Source: Spirochaeta isovalerica (GTDB lineage: Bacteria > Spirochaetota > Spirochaetia > DSM-2461). Taken from it: a DNA stretch of 64,000 nucleotides. Under the pieces are notes generated by a model that saw nothing but the letters and a program-made list of their open reading frames with translations, made no database searches and was not told the origin of the DNA. Positions 61,576-64,000 of this stretch are shown piece after piece (position 1 is the first letter of the stretch; the number at the start of each line of letters is the position of its first letter). Location: positions 124,001 through 188,000 of the forward strand of contig NZ_JACHGJ010000006.1 of the NCBI RefSeq assembly GCF_014207565.1. The letters run 5' to 3'. The position numbers and the translations under genes were made by a program.

Positions 61576-62403
61576 CTATCTGTTGTAAAATGAAAGAATC
61601 TGACTGAGAGTATTCTTCATTTCCTTCCGGTGTACGATTTTATCGATAAAACCGTGCTCCACCAGGTATTCCGCTGTCTGGAAATCGTCGGGAAGTTTCT
61701 GTTTGATTGTTTCTTCGATAACCCTCCGGCCCGCAAAAGCGATAAGAGCTCCCGGTTCCGCCAGGTTCAGGTCTCCCACCATGGCATAGGAAGCGGAAAC
61801 GCCTCCCGTGGTCGGGTCGGTCAGAACGGAAATAAAAGGAATGTCCCTGTCATTGAGCCGGGCTACGCCGGCGCAGGTCTTCGCCATCTGCATCAGGCTG
61901 AGGATTCCCTCGTGCATTCTCGCTCCGCCGGAGGCTGAGAAAATAATGAGGGGAACAGATTTTTCATAAGCGTAATTGGCTGCTCTGAGAATCTTTTCGC
62001 CTGTACCGGAAGAAAGGCTTCCTCCGAGAAAACGGAAATCCATGACGGCAATGGAAACGGGAATCCCGTTAATTTTGCCAATGCCGGTTACGACCGACTC
62101 GTTGAGACCGGTTTTCTCCCTTGTGGCCGCAGCCTTATCTTTATAACTTCCTTTGGCATCGTTGAAGTGAAGAGGGTCGGAAGGCTTAATATTGCTGTTG
62201 AGCTCGGTAAAGGTTCCCTCGTCGAGAGTGATCCCTATTCTTTCCCAGGCTGTCAACTTTCCATGGTGTCCGCATGCGGGGCACACTTTATGATCCTGAA
62301 GCCAGCTTTCCTTGAAAATGTGTTTTTTACATTTGGGGCAGCTTAACCAGATATCTTCATTGAAATTCTTATCCTTAGCTTTCGGAGTGCTAAACCAAGC
62401 CAT
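61576..62403 (-). CDS. accD: Acetyl-CoA carboxylase carboxyltransferase beta subunit
   Basis: The 275-residue protein has the AccD zinc ribbon (CPKCKKHIFKESWLQDHKVC, CPACGHHG) and the crotonase-like core with VAVMDFRFLGGSLSSGTGEK-like sequence (here SIAVMDFRFLGGSLSSGTGE) and SASGGARMHEGILSLMQMAK. PTTGGVSASYAMVGDLNLAE and ALIAFAGRRVIEETIKQKLP follow. It is the first gene of the accD-accA-oadA operon. Its promoter contains a perfect palindrome in the spacer. No accB or accC is in the window. Confidence 0.95.
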   Translation of the reverse strand: MAWFSTPKAKDKNFNEDIWLSCPKCKKHIFKESWLQDHKVCPACGHHGKLTAWERIGITLDEGTFTELNSNIKPSDPLHFNDAKGSYKDKAAATREKTGLNESVVTGIGKINGIPVSIAVMDFRFLGGSLSSGTGEKILRAANYAYEKSVPLIIFSASGGARMHEGILSLMQMAKTCAGVARLNDRDIPFISVLTDPTTGGVSASYAMVGDLNLAEPGALIAFAGRRVIEETIKQKLPDDFQTAEYLVEHGFIDKIVHRKEMKNTLSQILSFYNR

Positions 62404-62815
62404 CTATACCACCTGTTTTAATTCTATCTACCTACTTGTAGGTAGGCAAATACTTTTTGTGAAATCCTTTCCCGATTAACTCTTGTTGTAAAAGATATCA
62501 CATATACGCGACTTTAGTGCCGCTGAATTGTATCTGACAAATTGTAAGAAAATGTCAATAATAAGTCAAGATTAAAATATCGAATGAACATGACTTATAA
62601 GGTTCGAAATTTTCCCTGGAAATGCCCTATAAAATAGCGAGCTGTTTCGCTTCATTAAGCATGGGTCAAATCCAGTTTTCTCTCCTGATCTGAAAAAATC
62701 CGGAATCGCCCTACGACCAGTATACCCCTGATTTCATGATAGAGTTGTATTTCGCGGAGAAATAATAGAACGACCATCTTGCCACTTTCCTGCAAAAGAG
62801 TTTACCTTTGATTCT
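62404..62815. other. 412-base intergenic region between accD and aroK
   Basis: The accD-proximal end holds the accD promoter and palindrome (62421-62449). The remainder is AT-rich with no frame that looks coding and no clear RNA structure beyond a short AGCGA/TCGCT repeat near 62636-62653. I could not find a convincing promoter for aroK. Confidence 0.5.
62421..62449 (-). promoter_or_regulatory. Promoter of accD-accA-oadA with palindromic operator in its spacer
   Basis: On the minus strand TTGCCT (62449-62444), 17-base spacer, TAGAAT (62426-62421). The perfect inverted repeat CTACCTAC-TT-GTAGGTAG (62428-62445) fills the spacer, so a bound repressor would block RNA polymerase. The regulator is unknown; the sequence does not match the FapR or FabT boxes I remember. 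Confidence 0.65.
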
Positions 62816-63322
62816 ATGAAAAAGAACATCACCCTGATCGGCATGCCCGGTGCCGGCAAGAGCACGACGGGAATTATACTGGCTAAAAACCTTTCCATGG
62901 GGTTTCTCGATACGGACATCCTGATACAGATTAACAGAGGGGAATCGCTTCAATCCATAATGGACCGGGACGGCTATATGGCTCTACGGCAAATCGAAGA
63001 AGAAGAGATCCTCAAAATCAATATAGAAGGTCATGTTATCGCCACCGGCGGAAGTGCCGTCTACAGCGAAGCAGCTATGAAACACCTCGGTACCATTTCC
63101 CGGATCATATTTCTCCAGGCGGGGCTCGCCGAACTGAAAGCGCGGATCAGAAATTTTGAAACCCGGGGAATCGCCAAAGCCGGGAACCAGTCCTTTGCCG
63201 AACTCTTTTCGGAAAGGGAAGTTCTGTACCGCCGTTATGCAGATATTGTTGTTGACACAGCGTTCGTCTCCCAGGATGAAACGGCCCTGCTTCTGGAAAA
63301 AAAACTGAAAGAGCTTGACTGA
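62816..63322 (+). CDS. aroK: Shikimate kinase
   Basis: The 168-residue protein has Walker A IGMPGAGKSTTGIILAK and shikimate-binding FLDTDILIQINRGESLQSIM with the DxD pair. YMALRQIEEEEIL supplies the arginine and VIATGGSAVYSEAAM the glycine pair. It phosphorylates shikimate in the aromatic amino acid pathway. The lid region (RIRNFETRGIAKAGNQSFAE) is not fully standard, so a related small kinase is possible. The operator ahead of the TetR gene begins 4 bases after its stop. Confidence 0.8.
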   Translation: MKKNITLIGMPGAGKSTTGIILAKNLSMGFLDTDILIQINRGESLQSIMDRDGYMALRQIEEEEILKINIEGHVIATGGSAVYSEAAMKHLGTISRIIFLQAGLAELKARIRNFETRGIAKAGNQSFAELFSEREVLYRRYADIVVDTAFVSQDETALLLEKKLKELD

Positions 63323-63343
63323 AAGTATACCGAACGGTATATT
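63315..63343 (+). promoter_or_regulatory. Promoter of the TetR gene
   Basis: TTGACT (63315-63320), 17-base spacer, TATATT (63338-63343). Start of transcription should fall near 63350, at the ATG itself, so the messenger may be leaderless. Confidence 0.55.
63326..63341. promoter_or_regulatory. TetR operator copy 1
   Basis: TATACCG-AA-CGGTATA, a perfect inverted repeat overlapping spacer and -10 of the TetR promoter. An identical copy lies at 63933-63948. Confidence 0.8.
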
Positions 63344-63349
63344 GTGACT

Positions 63350-63916
63350 ATGGACAATAGGGAGAGAATCCCCGATGAAGCTGCCAGCCTCTTCGCTGAA
63401 AAAGGCTATCATGCTGTGGGCATACAGGAAATCGTGAACCGGTCGGAAATCACCAAACCGACTCTATATCATTACTTCGGAAGTAAGGAAGGGCTATATC
63501 TGTCCTGTCTGGAGAGAGATTTCGTTCCCCTGATGAAGGAGCTCTCTGCTCTGGCTGCGGGTGATGAAGACATTTTTGTGAAAATGCAGAAAATTCTCCA
63601 TTTTATGCTGAGAAAAGGGGATATTCGGCGGAATTTTATCCAGTTATACCTGACTTTGTGTTCTGCGCCTCCTCAATCGGAAGAAATCAGGATCGGAGGA
63701 ATGTTTCTCCGGCAGTTAGAGCGGATCCTGGAAGATATGTTTATCGAGGCCTCTTTCAAACACGGCAATATGAGGGGGAGGCATAGAGATTACAGCGCCA
63801 CTTTCATGGGGTTGATCAATACATCTCTTTCCCGCTTGCTGAGGAATGAGTTTGAGATAAGCGGTGAGAATGTTTACCGGACTATCCATCAGTTCGCCCA
63901 TGGGATTTACTCATAA
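63350..63916 (+). CDS. TetR family regulator with flanking operators
   Basis: ATG 63350 gives 188 residues; a GTG at 63344 in frame is the alternative. The DNA-binding part is RIPDEAASLFAEKGYHAVGI, QEIVNRSEITKPTLYHYFGS and KEGLYLSCLERDF, a clear TetR domain. The rest is a helical ligand domain with no named motif. Two identical 16-base palindromes bracket the gene, one on its own promoter and one on the promoter of the following probable GH13 gene. It should repress itself and the sugar enzyme, probably released by a sugar or another ligand. Confidence 0.87.
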   Translation: MDNRERIPDEAASLFAEKGYHAVGIQEIVNRSEITKPTLYHYFGSKEGLYLSCLERDFVPLMKELSALAAGDEDIFVKMQKILHFMLRKGDIRRNFIQLYLTLCSAPPQSEEIRIGGMFLRQLERILEDMFIEASFKHGNMRGRHRDYSATFMGLINTSLSRLLRNEFEISGENVYRTIHQFAHGIYS

Positions 63917-63921
63917 TTTTT

Positions 63922-63950
63922 TTTACACCCAATATACCGAACGGTATAGA
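63922..63950 (+). promoter_or_regulatory. Promoter of the last gene
   Basis: TTTACA (63922-63927), 17-base spacer, TATAGA (63945-63950). AAAGGAG at 63951-63957 is the ribosome site for ATG 63967. Confidence 0.5.
63933..63948. promoter_or_regulatory. TetR operator copy 2
   Basis: TATACCG-AA-CGGTATA, identical to copy 1 over all 16 bases and lying across spacer and -10 of the promoter for the gene at 63967. Confidence 0.8.
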
Positions 63951-63966
63951 AAAGGAGACAATAACA

Positions 63967-64000
63967 ATGAATTACAATTTTTATCACATCTACCCCCTGG
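63967..64000 (+). CDS. Start of a probable GH13 (alpha-amylase family) enzyme, cut by window edge
   Basis: Only 11 residues are visible, MNYNFYHIYPL. FYHIYPLG-type openings are common at the first strand of GH13 alpha-amylase barrels. The gene has a good ribosome site and sits under operator copy 2. The family call rests on very little sequence. Confidence 0.4.
   Translation, partial: MNYNFYHIYPL

Noticed and set aside
1-64000. tRNA, rRNA, CRISPR array, insertion sequence or prophage
   Set aside because: Gaps between genes are short, and I see no cloverleaf, array of equal repeats, transposase or phage gene.

Overview
The window looks like chromosomal DNA of a free-living, probably anaerobic and salt-exposed spirochaete (Spirochaeta or a close relative). 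I infer this from the mix of genes: a 7TM-DISM receptor fused to a chemotaxis domain, c-di-GMP enzymes, a betaine ABC transporter beside sucrose-phosphate synthase, a GH94 phosphorylase, an Mrp-type cation antiporter and EIIA-type regulators. No rRNA marker is present, so the taxon is not proven. Coding density is very high, many genes overlap by 1-11 bases, and most starts have a good GGAG-type ribosome site. I see no tRNA, rRNA, CRISPR array, insertion sequence or prophage.

Layout. 1-10.8 kb is housekeeping and scavenging: OsmC (cut by the window edge), hpt, a GH94 disaccharide phosphorylase, a 7TM receptor/chemotaxis transducer, nudC, a parvulin, a CIA30 protein, a DUF523-DUF1722 protein, a RocB-like peptidase and rpsU. 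10.8-21.4 kb is an osmolyte island: a GH32-like hydrolase, a sucrose-phosphate synthase with a phosphatase-like tail, a PLP-fold/GNAT fusion, an EctR/CosR-like MarR regulator, a small zinc-ribbon gene, the betaine transporter proX-proV-proW and a flavoprotein. 21.4-29.8 kb holds a QueG-like Fe-S protein, an HTH-EIIA regulator, a NapH-like protein, an MFS carrier, nth, a TetR regulator, a zinc/manganese ABC transporter with no binding protein, and a PAS-GGDEF-EAL protein.

30.0-36.0 kb is a tight operon I cannot assign to a known pathway: two tandem-SCP2-like proteins, a class III aminotransferase, a split transketolase, a VOC protein and a TetR regulator, preceded by two matching inverted repeats. 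36.0-48.9 kb has a diguanylate cyclase, a PII-like plus EIIA plus Mrp operon, ZupT, a lone molybdopterin oxidoreductase, a histidine kinase and pyruvate kinase. 48.9-58.6 kb has an unknown 560-residue protein, an M20 peptidase with a YfcC carrier, a beta-barrel candidate, a DAK2-DegV (FakA-FakB) fusion with a lipocalin, a broken small gene, a DUF1295 protein and plsY. 58.6-62.4 kb is accD-accA-oadA, whose layout suggests an oxaloacetate-to-malonyl-CoA transcarboxylase. The window closes with a shikimate kinase, a TetR regulator bracketed by two identical operators, and the first codons of a probable GH13 enzyme.

The most interesting items are the SCP2/transketolase/aminotransferase operon, the accDA-oadA arrangement, the PLP-GNAT fusion in the osmolyte island with an EctR-like operator on the sucrose synthase promoter, and the Mrp operon headed by PII-like and EIIA-like proteins.
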